A stretch of 39,622 nucleotides of DNA from a virus, in IMG/VR virus record IMGVR_UViG_3300005613_000173, positions 1 through 39,622 of that record, one strand, 5' to 3'. This document shows, one piece after another, positions 28,981 through 38,007 of this stretch. Below the pieces are notes generated by a model. That model did no database searches. It was not told where the DNA came from and saw only the letters and a program-made list of their open reading frames with translations. The position numbers and the translations under genes are program-made. Every line of letters begins with the position of its first letter. Position 1 is the first letter of the stretch.

Positions 28981-29704
28981 TAATCTGTATGATGGAATAG
29001 GTGATGAAATCGTCACTAAACCAGCGTATAATGGTGGAGAGTATCAGGCACATTGTTCTGCGGTTATTGAAAAGGGAGCTAAAATTGGTAAGGGTACAAA
29101 AATATGGCATTTTTCACACATTATGAAAGGGGCAGTAATTGGCTGTGATTGTAGGCTTGGGCAAAATATTAATATTGCAAGCAGGGCACTTCTTGGTAAT
29201 AACGTTAGTTTACAGTTCAGTATTTCTGTGGGTGATGATACCACTATAGAGGATGATGTTTTTTGTGCCCCTCATGTATGTTTAACTAATGTAATTAATC
29301 CTCGTGCTTTTATTAATAGAAAGAATGAATATCAACCTACTTTAATTAAGAAGGGGGCAACATTAGGAATAAACTCAACAGTCCTTTGCGGGAATACTGT
29401 AGGGAAGTATGCGTTTATTGGGGCTGCGGCAGTAGTAACAAAAGATGTTTCTAATTATGCCCTTGTGCTGGGTGTGCCCGGAAAAGTAAGAGGCTATATA
29501 TGTAAATGTGGCATTAAGTTAGAATTTGGAATGACACAAATGGAAGAAAGGGGAAACTTATATGAAGTTGCGCTTTGTAAGGAATGCGGGGACAAATACA
29601 TTAAGTGTGGAAATATAGTCAATTCTCTTTCGCAAGGTGAATGGCACAGTTTAGAGGGAACATTTATGGAAAACTCACACACAAGAATAGGAGATGAAAT
29701 ATGA
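28964..29704 (+). CDS. WbpD/WlbB-like sugar N-acetyltransferase (left-handed beta-helix)
   Basis: 246 residues, SD GGGGGA. Hexapeptide repeats from AVIEKGAKIGKGTKIWHF through GATLGINSTVLCGNTVGKYAF, with the family-typical GTKIWHFSHI, FCAPHVCLTNV, INPRAFINRK, YALVLGVPGKVRGYICKCG. WbpD-type enzymes acetylate UDP-2-acetamido-3-amino-glucuronate in bacterial surface-glycan pathways. A C-terminal cysteine pair set (CKCG, CKECG, KCGN) may bind zinc. Its likely product is a rare acetamido sugar for the glycosyltransferases of the island, unless the host supplies the substrate. Confidence 0.8.
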   Translation: MQKNINNLYDGIGDEIVTKPAYNGGEYQAHCSAVIEKGAKIGKGTKIWHFSHIMKGAVIGCDCRLGQNINIASRALLGNNVSLQFSISVGDDTTIEDDVFCAPHVCLTNVINPRAFINRKNEYQPTLIKKGATLGINSTVLCGNTVGKYAFIGAAAVVTKDVSNYALVLGVPGKVRGYICKCGIKLEFGMTQMEERGNLYEVALCKECGDKYIKCGNIVNSLSQGEWHSLEGTFMENSHTRIGDEI

Positions 29705-30120
29705 AATATGCAATGTTCATAGGCCGATGGCAACCATTTCATAATGGACATAAATATATTATCGACCAAGCTCTAAACGCTGGGAAAAATGTGGTTGTAG
29801 CTCTAAGAGATACTTCTATTAACGATAAAAATCCGTACTCTATATTGGAAAGAAAAATGATGATCAGGAAGGTTTATCCAGATGGCGATAGAGTTAAGAT
29901 TATTGTTATACCTGACATAGAAAGCGTTAATATAGGCCGCAAGGTTGGCTATGACGTGAATAGGTATGATGCGCCGGAAAATATAGAGGGAATATCGGCG
30001 ACGGAGATACGGGACTTAATGAGCAAAGGGAATCATAAGTGGAAAGAGTTTGTTCCGGGTGCTATGCACTTATTATTGAAAAATTTAGAAGATGTAAGGG
30101 GGAATAAAAATGCCATATAA
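29701..30120 (+). CDS. Nucleotidyltransferase (HxGH superfamily)
   Basis: 139 residues, ATG overlapping the previous stop (ATGA). GRWQPFHNGHKY (8-19) is the HxGH nucleotide-binding motif and ISATEIR (98-104) the ISxTxxR motif. The closest pattern is NadM-type NMN adenylyltransferase, though the protein is shorter than usual (about 170). Either NAD synthesis or activation of a sugar or alcohol phosphate is possible; its place at the end of the glycan island favours the latter, the motif favours the former. Confidence 0.75.
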   Translation: MKYAMFIGRWQPFHNGHKYIIDQALNAGKNVVVALRDTSINDKNPYSILERKMMIRKVYPDGDRVKIIVIPDIESVNIGRKVGYDVNRYDAPENIEGISATEIRDLMSKGNHKWKEFVPGAMHLLLKNLEDVRGNKNAI

Positions 30121-30277
30121 AAGAAAAGGCACTACGGTGTACAAAGTAACCCCAACAGGTTTAAAGAAGAAAGGAGCTTCGAGTAGCATTGAAGGAGCAA
30201 AAAAATATTTAAAGACTTTGAATGCGATAGAAGCCGGATTTAAACCAACAGGTAGACCATCCAAAAAGAGGCGGTAA
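30110..30277 (+). CDS. 55-residue basic protein
   Basis: ATG 30110 with AAGGGGG eight bases upstream, overlapping the end of the nucleotidyltransferase by 11 bases. Starts MPYKRKGTTVYKVTP and ends KPTGRPSKKRR; nearly 30% Lys/Arg. Small basic proteins of this type often precede the portal gene in podovirus-like phages. Possible DNA- or RNA-binding role. No family recognised. Confidence 0.6.
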   Translation: MPYKRKGTTVYKVTPTGLKKKGASSSIEGAKKYLKTLNAIEAGFKPTGRPSKKRR

Positions 30278-30280
30278 GCT

Positions 30281-32053
30281 ATGGATTATAATGTATATAC
30301 TCAAGATGAAAGATTAAATCTTGGCCTCTCCAGATTCAGACGTAGCAAGAATTTTTGTGAGCCGTATTTTGATAGAGCCAAGACTCACTATAAAATGTTT
30401 AGGTCGTACAGAAATAAAGCACAGCATCCGTGGCAGCATAATGTCTTTCTGCCAAAGGTGTTTGAGCACGCATCGACCAAAATAGCAAGAATGATACAGA
30501 CTTTATTTGCGGTTGATGATTTGTTTGCGTTTTTGATGAATGAGCGAATGGATGAATATGTCGCGAGAATCTGTGAGCGGGTGGCAAACCAACAAATAGG
30601 TCATCCTAAAGCAGAAGCACTATCAGAATTAGAAGCGTCTTTTCAACAATCGTGTGTCTTTGGCTTGGGATATTTAGGGCTATATCCTCAATTTGATTCA
30701 AGTATGAACTATAAATATCCCCGATGTGATGCCCCTGACTTTTTTAGTATATATCCTGACCCGAATTGCAAGCGATTGTCGAGAGCGGGATGGCTCGTTC
30801 ATAGAACTGAAATAGACCATAAAGAGCTAATAAATAAAATGGATCAGGGTATATACAAACGAGTAAATGTTGAAGAGATTAAAAAACTACCTCAAGTGGT
30901 AGACGATAATGAACATAAAAATGCGATGCAGGCAATTGGATTGACAACAGATTCGGGCGTCTGGACTGACCCTTCTGACCCAAAGTCAACTTTGGTTGAA
31001 CTCCTTGATATTTATGAGGATGGGCATATTATGACCATAGCAGGCCGTTCTTTAATTATAAGAGATACTTCCAGAGACATTGGGTCTGCGCCCTTCCCAT
31101 ACAAAATTCCTGTTTTGGATAACCGATTATGGACTGTAGCTGGAGAATATTTCGGAATAGGTTTACCGGAAGCTATGCAAGATGTTCAGGAAAACATAAA
31201 TGAAATAATGAACATTTTCCTCGATAACGCACAGTTTGTTATCAACAGAGGTTATATTGCCAATGATACTGCTAATATTAATTTGGATACATTCTTTAGC
31301 GCACCGGGTATAATTAATACTGTTACAGACATTAACGGGATTAAAGCGATGGATGCAACATCTCAAGGGATGGAATTAGCGCCATTAATAATGGATAGAC
31401 TAACGTCTGAAGCTGAGGAAATCACCGGTGAAACGAGGTATGCTCGGGGTTCTACGCCGGAACGTCGAGAAACGGCTACTGCTATAGTTAGGTTACAACA
31501 AATGGCGTTAAGTTTATCGGATTTACAAATGAAGAATGTGGAGTATAACGTTCTTCGCAAATTGGGAAAATGGACGATTCAATTGGTGCGAGAGTATACA
31601 GATGTTGATTGGATGGTTCGTTTCATTAATCCAAATCCAGAAGACCCAAAAGTAATGGAGGCCATAGAACAACTGTACGGTATGACGCAAGAGGAAATAG
31701 ATGATGAAGTGGACTTTAAGGCGGTAGGTGCCGCAGTTACCAGCACAAAAGAACTTCGAGCTGAACGTTCACATCAAATAGCAACTACTCTTCTTGAGTT
31801 GCCTCCTGAATTAACGCAAAATAATGTCACACCATATGTAATAGATACGGAAGCGGTAATTAGAATGTGGTTAAATGCATTGGAGACAAGGGAAGTAGAT
31901 AATATTATACGTCTCCTGCCTAAACAAAGAGAAGGTGGTTTGCCGGCAGGGCAAATGACGGGCGGAGCGCCGCCGATGGAAGCAATGGCTGAAGCGGCCG
32001 GCGCCGGCGGTATGATGCCGCTGGGTGCTGGACTGGAAGGGGGATTAATGTGA
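30281..32053 (+). CDS. Portal protein
   Basis: 590 residues, SD AGGCGG. Podovirus-type portal features: an early YFDRAKTHYKMFRSYRNK helix, QHPWQHNVFLPKVF, DFFSIYPDPNC, and the long-helix region LPEAMQDVQENINEIMNIF followed by SEAEEITGETRYARGS. Gly/Ala-rich C-terminal tail (AAGAGGMMPLGAGL). As a dodecamer it is the DNA entry/exit vertex and docks the terminase. Position after the terminase block and before scaffold and capsid confirms the order of a head module. Confidence 0.85.
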   Translation: MDYNVYTQDERLNLGLSRFRRSKNFCEPYFDRAKTHYKMFRSYRNKAQHPWQHNVFLPKVFEHASTKIARMIQTLFAVDDLFAFLMNERMDEYVARICERVANQQIGHPKAEALSELEASFQQSCVFGLGYLGLYPQFDSSMNYKYPRCDAPDFFSIYPDPNCKRLSRAGWLVHRTEIDHKELINKMDQGIYKRVNVEEIKKLPQVVDDNEHKNAMQAIGLTTDSGVWTDPSDPKSTLVELLDIYEDGHIMTIAGRSLIIRDTSRDIGSAPFPYKIPVLDNRLWTVAGEYFGIGLPEAMQDVQENINEIMNIFLDNAQFVINRGYIANDTANINLDTFFSAPGIINTVTDINGIKAMDATSQGMELAPLIMDRLTSEAEEITGETRYARGSTPERRETATAIVRLQQMALSLSDLQMKNVEYNVLRKLGKWTIQLVREYTDVDWMVRFINPNPEDPKVMEAIEQLYGMTQEEIDDEVDFKAVGAAVTSTKELRAERSHQIATTLLELPPELTQNNVTPYVIDTEAVIRMWLNALETREVDNIIRLLPKQREGGLPAGQMTGGAPPMEAMAEAAGAGGMMPLGAGLEGGLM

Positions 32054-32379
32054 ACGACCAAAGCAATACAGATTTTAGAGTTGAAGCTATTGTAGAAGAT
32101 AACGAAGCAAGAAAAAAGCCGCATATCCCGAATATGCCTCCTGATAAGGAAGCACTTTATATCCAAGTCGGAGCATTGATGGAGGAAATGCTAAAAGGAG
32201 GTGGTTGGAAGGCTTTAGTCGTAAGTGCGGAAGAAGAAATTGGGCGTATAATTGATTCTGGAGGCGATATCTCTTTTTTGAGGGGTATCCGCTGGATACT
32301 GACGCATCCGTATTCTATAATCAAAATACGAGACCAAATTCTAAAACGAAAGAAACAAATCGAACCCTCCACTGACTAA
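32050..32379 (+). CDS. 109-residue orphan in head module
   Basis: GTG 32050 overlaps the portal stop (GTGA), SD GGGGGA. Helical, with EALYIQVGALMEEML and VSAEEEIGRIIDSGG; C-terminus basic (KRKKQIEPSTD). A 7-bp inverted repeat (TAAATGG / CCATTTA, 32377-32404) spans its stop codon. No family recognised; a minor head or assembly factor is likely from position. Confidence 0.65.
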   Translation: MNDQSNTDFRVEAIVEDNEARKKPHIPNMPPDKEALYIQVGALMEEMLKGGGWKALVVSAEEEIGRIIDSGGDISFLRGIRWILTHPYSIIKIRDQILKRKKQIEPSTD

Positions 32380-32432
32380 ATGGATACGGAATTACCCCCA
32401 TTTAGACGTGGAACACGGAGAGAGAGGGAAAA

Positions 32433-33254
32433 ATGCCAGAACCAAAAGAACAACTTGGAGTAGACGCCTTAACAGATCAAGCTTTATTAGGGGATGACAC
32501 TAAGCCCCCAGAGCCGGAAGACGGACACGGCGACACTGCCCCCGGGACATCGGAAGACGGACACGGTGAAGAAGTATCTCCAGACGTCCAACAGATACTT
32601 GAAAAAACAGGGTATGAATCACTTGAGAAGCTGGCAGAAGCTCATTCTGAATTACGAAAGCATGACACTCAAACCAGTCAACAGAATTCTGAATTGCGAC
32701 AACGAATTAGTGAGGCTGAATTAGGCGGCGCAACAGGGATGCCTATGGCGCGGGGTCGGAGTGCAGCGCAGGAAATAGAGCCAATAGATGATGCTAAAGT
32801 ATTTGAGCAACCTGTTGAATCTATTCGTCAAATTGCATCTACCGCCGTGCAGGAGGCAATCCTTCGCACGGAAATTGATAGAGTGCGGAATGACAACCCA
32901 CAGGCCTTTGAGAGATTAAGACCTTCTATGATAGAGCTGTCAAGAGCCTATCCTAATGCTTCGCCTTCGGCTTTATTTAATAAAGCTAAAGAAGATGAAG
33001 CTAAAAGCAATTCTGATTTGATAAACACCTTCAAAAGTGAACTTCTCAAAGACCCTGAGTTTTTCAAGGAAGCAGCTAAAAAACATGGGCTAAGTGTAGG
33101 AATGCCCGAAGATGAAAACGAGAGACGAAAAGCTGCCGCTGCTGCCGGATTGGGGCAACAGGTAGCTGCAAAGGGCAAGCAGAAGCAAGACCTCGGTGAG
33201 ATTTTATTAGCGCAAATGAATGAGTCAACGCTAAAAAATTCGCCGTGGGCTTGA
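32433..33254 (+). CDS. Putative scaffolding protein
   Basis: 273 residues, SD GAGAGGG. Very acidic, Pro/Gly-rich N-terminus with a doubled EDGHG motif (residues 30-46). A coiled-coil region follows (LEKLAEAHSELRKH, SELRQRISEAEL), with further charged helices and a basic C-terminus near KGKQKQDLGEI. It lies between portal and capsid, with no conserved enzyme motif, typical of internal scaffolds that bind capsid through a basic C-terminal helix. Function by position and composition only. Confidence 0.65.
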   Translation: MPEPKEQLGVDALTDQALLGDDTKPPEPEDGHGDTAPGTSEDGHGEEVSPDVQQILEKTGYESLEKLAEAHSELRKHDTQTSQQNSELRQRISEAELGGATGMPMARGRSAAQEIEPIDDAKVFEQPVESIRQIASTAVQEAILRTEIDRVRNDNPQAFERLRPSMIELSRAYPNASPSALFNKAKEDEAKSNSDLINTFKSELLKDPEFFKEAAKKHGLSVGMPEDENERRKAAAAAGLGQQVAAKGKQKQDLGEILLAQMNESTLKNSPWA

Positions 33255-33263
33255 TGAACTGAA

Positions 33264-33283
33264 CCTTTCGTCTCTGCGAAAGG
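33264..33283 (+). promoter_or_regulatory. Hairpin upstream of the capsid gene
   Basis: CCTTTCG (33264-33270) and CGAAAGG (33277-33283) form a perfect 7-bp stem with a 6-nt loop. The 3' side touches the GGGGG SD of the major capsid gene, 11 bases before its ATG. Could stabilise processed mRNA or modulate initiation. Confidence 0.5.
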
Positions 33284-33293
33284 GGGAGTTATT

Positions 33294-34481
33294 ATGATAC
33301 GAGGACAGAGAGATACCGCGAATACGTTAGCAGATCGTATAGTGGTAGAAATGGAAGATAAAATCTGGCGTTTAGAAGGTGCTGCCGATGTAGCACCTTT
33401 AACCGTTCTAACAATGGGAAACATTGGAAAGAAGAAACAGCAGGTTTATGATGATGAATATCACTGGCTGGAACAGTTACCGATGCCGAGAACTGACGCT
33501 ATAAACAATGTGGCAGGGTATGGCGCTGGCGCTGTTAATTTAGTCGTTGATAATTCCAACATTTTCAATGGTTCAGCCGTAGAGGGTGGTCAGGTAATCC
33601 GCTTCGCGAGAACCAGCGAACAGGCATTAGTAACGGGTACAAATGATGTAACCAATACCATTACTGTAATTCGCGGCTATGGACAAACTGCCGCAGCGCC
33701 GTTAGTGGATAATGATGTTATCCAAGTGTTGGGAACTGCATATAAAGAGGGTTTTAATGCCCCTGAATCTGTAGTTATGCAGCCTGATAAGGTTAGTAAT
33801 TTCGTCCAGCGTTTCAGTGAAACCGTAACAGGAACGGCTACAGCCGACAGTTTAAAGGCGTATGGAGGTAAAATCCGGCCTGAAGACCGTGCTGAAAAAG
33901 GACGCGAATATTTAAAACAGATGGAACGCAATTTCCTATTAGCGGAGCCTTATCAAGATAATACCAATTTTAATCATCCCAACAATATTACCGGTGGTTT
34001 GAATTATTTCGTTCAGACTAATAGATTTAATTCAGCCGGAGCACTAACCGCGGATTTGTGGGAACAGTATCTGTTAATGGCTTTTCGATATGGCGCTAAA
34101 AGGAAACTTTTTGTAACATCTGATTTGGTGGGTAGCCAAATTAATAAGTTTGGGCGACAAGCTTTGCAGGTTGTACCCAAAGAAAAGAGTTTTGGTGTTG
34201 CTATCAATACGTATTACATGGGGCCTTATATCGTAGATGTTGTCATTGATAAAATTTTGTCCGATGATGCCTATTTGTCCGGTATGGGATTCATGGTACA
34301 ATTAGACCATCTCGATATGGTTTACATGAAAAGCGATGACGGTAAAGCTGGTGATACTCGGTTGAGAATCGGAATAGAACCGGAGGCTTCACATGGATAT
34401 ATAGATGAGTGGTGTGGCGATCTTGGTTTTAGAATTAGACTCGAATTGCTACACTCCCTCATTTATAACGTAACAGCGTAA
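33294..34481 (+). CDS. Major capsid protein (SU10/DUF5309-type HK97 fold)
   Basis: 395 residues, strong SD GGGGGAG. N-terminal arm (LADRIVVEMEDKIWRLE), YHWLEQLPMPRTDAINN, a long extended loop with ITVIRGYG, FVQRFSETVTGTATADSL, and a P-domain helix region (AEKGREYLKQMERNFLL). C-terminal beta strands include YYMGPYIVDVVIDKIL and LDMVYMKS. These match the SU10 major-capsid family, which also has RGYG and VSNFVQRFSETV-type segments. No cleavage site or delta domain is obvious; a separate scaffold precedes it. Flanked by hairpins on both sides. Confidence 0.8.
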   Translation: MIRGQRDTANTLADRIVVEMEDKIWRLEGAADVAPLTVLTMGNIGKKKQQVYDDEYHWLEQLPMPRTDAINNVAGYGAGAVNLVVDNSNIFNGSAVEGGQVIRFARTSEQALVTGTNDVTNTITVIRGYGQTAAAPLVDNDVIQVLGTAYKEGFNAPESVVMQPDKVSNFVQRFSETVTGTATADSLKAYGGKIRPEDRAEKGREYLKQMERNFLLAEPYQDNTNFNHPNNITGGLNYFVQTNRFNSAGALTADLWEQYLLMAFRYGAKRKLFVTSDLVGSQINKFGRQALQVVPKEKSFGVAINTYYMGPYIVDVVIDKILSDDAYLSGMGFMVQLDHLDMVYMKSDDGKAGDTRLRIGIEPEASHGYIDEWCGDLGFRIRLELLHSLIYNVTA

Positions 34482-34488
34482 AAAATGT

Positions 34489-34523
34489 GTTATGTGGGGT
34501 GAGATATTCTTGCCCCACATAAC
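34489..34523 (+). promoter_or_regulatory. 11-bp hairpin downstream of the capsid gene
   Basis: GTTATGTGGGG (34489-34499) pairs perfectly with CCCCACATAAC (34513-34523); 13-nt loop. No T-run follows, so it is not an intrinsic terminator. It more likely guards the 3' end of capsid mRNA or marks an RNase site, letting capsid be made in excess of the downstream tail genes. Confidence 0.7.
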
Positions 34524-34545
34524 TCACTAAAGGAGGAAATGCCCA

Positions 34546-35052
34546 ATGGCAATTAGAAATTATGAGTCTTATGCCGGTAATCAGACATATGTGGTGGAGA
34601 GGCCAAAAACCACAAAGCATATTGTGAATGGGGATATCGTAGAGGAAACATTTGCAGGAGTTCTCATTCAATTTAAGCGTTGTCGATTATCATTGGATGA
34701 CAGTAAGCCGATTGACAGAAAGAAAATAGAGTTCCTTGATAATAATGTATCTGGAGAGCTAAACATGCCGAAAGGTTATTGGGATATAACTGGCATGATT
34801 GGACGCACACAGACCAATATTCAAACAACGAGAGGTGGAGTGGATAGCAAGAGCAGGAAAGGTGCTATTGGTTCCCCACCTCTGCTTAGCAAAGCACGTC
34901 CACAACCACGATGTAAAGGGAAAAACAAGGATGGGTCTCAATGTGGCCGCTTGGCTGCTAAAGGTAGTGACCTATGTGGCCCTTGTCAAAAAAAGGAGTC
35001 CGCGAATGCAATTTCAGGAGATAGTGACGCAAGTAGCGACATTGCTGAATAG
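34546..35052 (+). CDS. Unknown head protein with C-terminal zinc knuckle
   Basis: 168 residues, SD AAAGGAGG. Residues 1-100 are beta-rich (ETFAGVLIQFKRCRLSL, WDITGMIGR). After a basic linker comes RCKGKNKDGSQCGRLAAKG, then CGPC: a C-x8-C-x11-C-x2-C zinc site like that of DUF5763-type knuckles, ending in an acidic Ser-rich tail. It lies between capsid and adaptor. The zinc site could bind RNA or DNA or simply be structural. The gene overlaps the adaptor by 47 bases. Confidence 0.6.
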   Translation: MAIRNYESYAGNQTYVVERPKTTKHIVNGDIVEETFAGVLIQFKRCRLSLDDSKPIDRKKIEFLDNNVSGELNMPKGYWDITGMIGRTQTNIQTTRGGVDSKSRKGAIGSPPLLSKARPQPRCKGKNKDGSQCGRLAAKGSDLCGPCQKKESANAISGDSDASSDIAE

Positions 35053-35710
35053 GGATGACATAGAGGATGAAATACCATCATGGATAAACATGGTCAGACT
35101 TGAAATGTCTCAATTAGACCCTTTGCCTGAAGATTTTGTGCGTGCAACTATGAACACTACGTCAACGAACTATCAAACGATATCGGGTGAACATATCTAT
35201 TCGTATCCATGTGATTATCTATGGCATTACAATTTAACAATAAGAAAGCCTGATAATGATGAGTATGCGCTGACCAAACTTGATGGTAGACGTTTCGATA
35301 ATTTAAAGAACAGTGGCTTCGCGGATTCTCAATTAACGGCTACGGGACAAGGCGCACCAACTTATTATGTTGAGCGTGGGCTTGGCTTTAGGCTTGTTCC
35401 TGATGCTAATAGCGAGGACTATACCTTGGTTTTACAGTATTATTCCACACCTGTTGAAGTCAGCGGGCCTGCGGAACCGTCTCAGTTTGTAAGATTCTAT
35501 AATGCTATTATTATGGGTGCTTGTAAATTTGGAGCATTAGCGCTTAAAGACGCAGAATTGTTGCAACTGTACAACGCAGAATTCGGCGCAGTTTTAAGAC
35601 GCTTAGTGCGTATTACCCGTCACAATAGACACGCAAACAAGATGTCCAGAGTGAAAACTTTGTATGATATGCCGCTTGCGGGTGCGCAACGGTTTATGAA
35701 TGTAACGTGA
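35006..35710 (+). CDS. Head-tail adaptor (SU10 adaptor-like)
   Basis: 234 residues from ATG 35006, with AAGGAG upstream; a longer frame lies antisense-like inside the preceding gene and is not used. N-terminal helices (QEIVTQVATLLNRDDIEDEI, PSWINMVRLEMSQL) followed by a beta region (YLWHYNLTIRKP, LVLQYYSTPVEV) and a terminal helix bundle (FYNAIIMGACKFGALALKD). The pattern resembles phage adaptor proteins found with SU10-type capsids, which ring the portal and dock the tail. Confidence 0.7.
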   Translation: MQFQEIVTQVATLLNRDDIEDEIPSWINMVRLEMSQLDPLPEDFVRATMNTTSTNYQTISGEHIYSYPCDYLWHYNLTIRKPDNDEYALTKLDGRRFDNLKNSGFADSQLTATGQGAPTYYVERGLGFRLVPDANSEDYTLVLQYYSTPVEVSGPAEPSQFVRFYNAIIMGACKFGALALKDAELLQLYNAEFGAVLRRLVRITRHNRHANKMSRVKTLYDMPLAGAQRFMNVT

Positions 35711-35719
35711 GGTGATAAT

Positions 35720-36469
35720 ATGGCAATAAATTGGGACGAAACCGTACCACAAGGTACTCAACCGGTCAATGTCTTGGACAAATTGGGACGCGAGGTCAGG
35801 ATTGCTCTTAGGCAAAGGTTGGAAATGGAACACAACTTCCCCGGTTCAACACCCACGTCGGATGATTGTTATCACAAGTTCCCGCATAGTAATTATGCTG
35901 ATTTTCCTGCTGCTAATGATGAATATATCGGACGTGTTCGGTGGGCTGATGATCACGGGATGCTTTACATGGATTTAGGAGTTGCTACGGGCTGGCTCCC
36001 TGCTGGTGGGATATTAAATGCTGATAGGGACACTTTGACTGATGGTAGCGATGCGTCTTCGTTACATAATCACGACGCAATTCATGCGCCATTAATAGGG
36101 TTTTTGTCTCGGGAGGGAGACCTTGAAAATTGGCTTGCGTGGACAGACGTTGACACTCATGTGGTTGCTTATTCGTATACTCGCTATTTTAATGTAGGCG
36201 CAGCTTATTATCCTTTATATCCGGCTATTACATTAGATGGAACAGAGCATTTATTTTTTGCGGGTGGTCTTGGGAGAATATGTGAAGACGAAACGGAAGA
36301 TCCGGCAACTGAGGATATCCCCAGAGCTACGTTTAGGGTGTTGCATTCTACATGGGATGGAGCTAATAATAGATGGAGAATATTGTTGGGATTAGAAGCA
36401 TCGGCAGCAGATGATTCATGGAGAGGGACAGATGTTATTGGACAACTTATGGTGGTGGCCATAAAATGA
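35720..36469 (+). CDS. Tail fibre/appendage-like protein
   Basis: 249 residues, SD GAGGTGATA. The N-terminus (INWDETVPQGTQPVNVLDKLG then VRIALRQRLEMEHNFPG) matches the short domain that starts many phage fibres and appendages (WDETxPxG..., RxRLxxEHxF). A histidine-containing loop (SLHNHDAIHAP) and a beta-rich C-terminal part (FRVLHSTWDGANNRWRILLG) follow. It sits between adaptor and nozzle genes, so it could be a head-tail appendage. No catalytic motif seen. Confidence 0.6.
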   Translation: MAINWDETVPQGTQPVNVLDKLGREVRIALRQRLEMEHNFPGSTPTSDDCYHKFPHSNYADFPAANDEYIGRVRWADDHGMLYMDLGVATGWLPAGGILNADRDTLTDGSDASSLHNHDAIHAPLIGFLSREGDLENWLAWTDVDTHVVAYSYTRYFNVGAAYYPLYPAITLDGTEHLFFAGGLGRICEDETEDPATEDIPRATFRVLHSTWDGANNRWRILLGLEASAADDSWRGTDVIGQLMVVAIK

Positions 36470-38007
36470 GAGAACAATTCTATCCGGTATTTAATGTGGT
36501 TACAGGTTTAAACGTAGACGCAGCGGCGGACACAATAGCCGATACCGATACGCCCGACGCTAAGGATGTCTGGTATTACAACAGGATGATACAGGCAAGA
36601 CCCGGGCTAAACTCGTCTCCGTATCAGAATTTTAACAATTTTGTTGTCGGTATGTATCAATATACTCGAATGTCGGGCGAGAGTTATATGGTTACAGCGA
36701 CAACCAAATATATATATAAGTGGAATACGATAACGGGTGTGTGGAATAAACTTAATCCCGGCGCTACAAGCTTTTCGGGTTCAGACTTAACTATAGGGGA
36801 TTTCACAACGTTTGTTGATGAACTAATATTCACTAACGGAGCAGACCCTATCTTTGCGTGGGACGGATTGGCGGCGACTGGCGGTGATTTGGCCTGTGAT
36901 TATAAGGCTGAGTTCTGCCTAACTCATGCGAATCATCTTTGTCTCGGGTTTACTTATGAAGGTGGAGGCCGGTTTCCGCAACGCGTAAGGTGGTCTGACG
37001 CTGGTGACGCAACAGTGTGGTCAGGAGCTGATTCGGGCGGCTTGAATCTTGTAGAAAAGCCCGACTGGATTACCGGCATGGAACTTTTGGGTAATTATTG
37101 GGTTGTGTTCAAGCAGAAATCTATTGTGCTTATGAGCTTTGTCGGCGGCCCGTTCTCGTACAATCAGAGGACAGCAGTAACGGATGTCGGAAACATAGCG
37201 CCTAAGTCTATAGTTGATGACGGTAGAGGCTCTTTGCTGTTCTTTAGCGGCGATGATTTTTGTGTTTTCCGCGGAGGCACAGAAGCTCCAGGTATAGGCT
37301 CTGATAGAATTAAGGGAATAATCCGAAACTTCAGCAACGATAAAATGCAGAAGATAGCCGGAATGCACATACCCGAATACAATATAATTCTGTGGGCTGT
37401 GCCAGAAGGGAGAACGGCTACGACGAACCAAACTATATTGTGTTATAGCACAATATATAAATCTTGGGCTACGTGGCAGATGCCGTCCGCTGTGCATGTT
37501 ACGGGGTTTGGAACTCTCAGGGAAACGGAAGAAGATGTGTCCATAGATAGCATAAGCACTCCGATAAAAGACTGTGACAGAGCAATAGACAAGGCGTTTT
37601 ATTTATCACAACGGCCTACATATTTAATATCCGGCGTAACGGGTGGCGTATATAATATAATGGACATTAATCAAAAAACAGATTTTGGTCAATACATGCA
37701 AGCGTATTGGACAAGCAAGTGGTTTTGGTTGAAAGATGCAACATTGAATAAAGAGGTAGTCTTTATTTATTTGCATGTTATACCGCAAGATGATGGGTAT
37801 ATGTACGTAGACTTGGCGAGCGATTTTAACGAAACATATGCCAAAACGAAGAAGGTTCATTTGAAGGTTACGGGGACAGAACATCGCATCAAGGTTGATA
37901 TGCGATTATCGGGACAATGTTTCAGATTGCGATTTCGTCAAGACAAAGATACACGATTCCAAGTTATAGGTTTTAATGTAGCGTATACAATAAGGGGTGA
38001 AAGATGA
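36466..38007 (+). CDS. Tail nozzle-like protein (tubular protein B-like)
   Basis: 513 residues from ATG 36466 overlapping the previous TGA (ATGA). Repeating beta-propeller-like strands (YMVTATTKYIYKWNT, FTTFVDELIFTNGADPIFAWDG, YWVVFKQKSIVLMSF, NIILWAVPEGR) fit the propeller of podovirus nozzle proteins (T7 gp12/P22 gp10). C-terminal region YMYVDLASDFN. Position after the adaptor and before internal proteins matches the tail-tube end of a short tail. Confidence 0.65.
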   Translation: MREQFYPVFNVVTGLNVDAAADTIADTDTPDAKDVWYYNRMIQARPGLNSSPYQNFNNFVVGMYQYTRMSGESYMVTATTKYIYKWNTITGVWNKLNPGATSFSGSDLTIGDFTTFVDELIFTNGADPIFAWDGLAATGGDLACDYKAEFCLTHANHLCLGFTYEGGGRFPQRVRWSDAGDATVWSGADSGGLNLVEKPDWITGMELLGNYWVVFKQKSIVLMSFVGGPFSYNQRTAVTDVGNIAPKSIVDDGRGSLLFFSGDDFCVFRGGTEAPGIGSDRIKGIIRNFSNDKMQKIAGMHIPEYNIILWAVPEGRTATTNQTILCYSTIYKSWATWQMPSAVHVTGFGTLRETEEDVSIDSISTPIKDCDRAIDKAFYLSQRPTYLISGVTGGVYNIMDINQKTDFGQYMQAYWTSKWFWLKDATLNKEVVFIYLHVIPQDDGYMYVDLASDFNETYAKTKKVHLKVTGTEHRIKVDMRLSGQCFRLRFRQDKDTRFQVIGFNVAYTIRGER

